Under the pieces are notes generated by a model that was given only the letters and a program-made list of their open reading frames with translations, had not been told where the DNA came from and did not search any database. From the NCBI GenBank assembly GCA_900546605.1, contig URDV01000149.1, positions 1 through 5,658 on the forward strand: DNA of 5,658 nt, in the 5' to 3' direction. The first letter of the stretch is position 1; every line of letters starts with the position of its first letter. Made by a program: the position numbers and the translations under genes. The DNA comes from an uncultured Prevotella sp. Its GTDB lineage: Bacteria; Bacteroidota; Bacteroidia; Bacteroidales; Bacteroidaceae. Shown here one piece after another: positions 5,645 through 5,658 of this stretch.

Positions 5645-5658
5645 ATGAACATAAGCAT
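5645..5658 (+). CDS. Possible start of a next gene (first four codons only)
   Basis: An ATG at 5645 opens a frame (M-N-I-S) that runs off the window edge without a stop. Support is positional only: it lies downstream of a strong terminator and a promoter-like octamer, and has an A-rich leader ending AGCA. Four codons are too few to identify a product. Confidence 0.3.

Overview
The window looks like chromosomal DNA from a member of the Bacteroidales, most likely Prevotella or a close relative. This is inferred from three things. The protein sequences and the gene order hpt - adk - obg - pgeF fit that order. None of the starts has a Shine-Dalgarno sequence; the leaders are A/T-rich instead. The hpt promoter matches the Bacteroidetes-type consensus (TTG, about 20 bp, TAnnTTTG). 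I could not confirm the species.

Layout: all recognisable genes are on the + strand. (1) Positions 1-60 hold one copy of a dispersed repeat, directly followed by a complete ABC exporter half-transporter (76-1713). (2) A promoter at 1744-1774 drives hpt (hypoxanthine phosphoribosyltransferase), and adk (adenylate kinase) follows after 43 nt. (3) The 455-nt gap between adk and obg (3028-3482) contains no gene but is densely structured. It holds a weak terminator-like hairpin, a 173-bp MITE-like element with inverted repeats built of 8-bp units and flanked by a 10-bp direct repeat, a 13-bp hairpin that the element appears to have split, a separate 85-nt hairpin with perfect 14-bp arms, and a weak candidate promoter. 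(4) obg (ribosome-associated GTPase) and pgeF (YfiH/LACC1-family protein) follow 45 nt apart and end at a strong intrinsic terminator. (5) The last ~95 nt hold a weak promoter-like motif and perhaps the first codons of another gene.

Functionally, hpt, adk, obg and pgeF form a purine-centred group. Hpt salvages hypoxanthine/guanine, Adk balances adenine nucleotides, Obg responds to GTP/GDP (and in studied species ppGpp), and PgeF-family proteins have reported purine-nucleoside or peptidoglycan-precursor activities. The genes themselves are ordinary housekeeping genes. The part most worth a second look is the non-coding adk-obg interval and the related repeat next to the ABC transporter.
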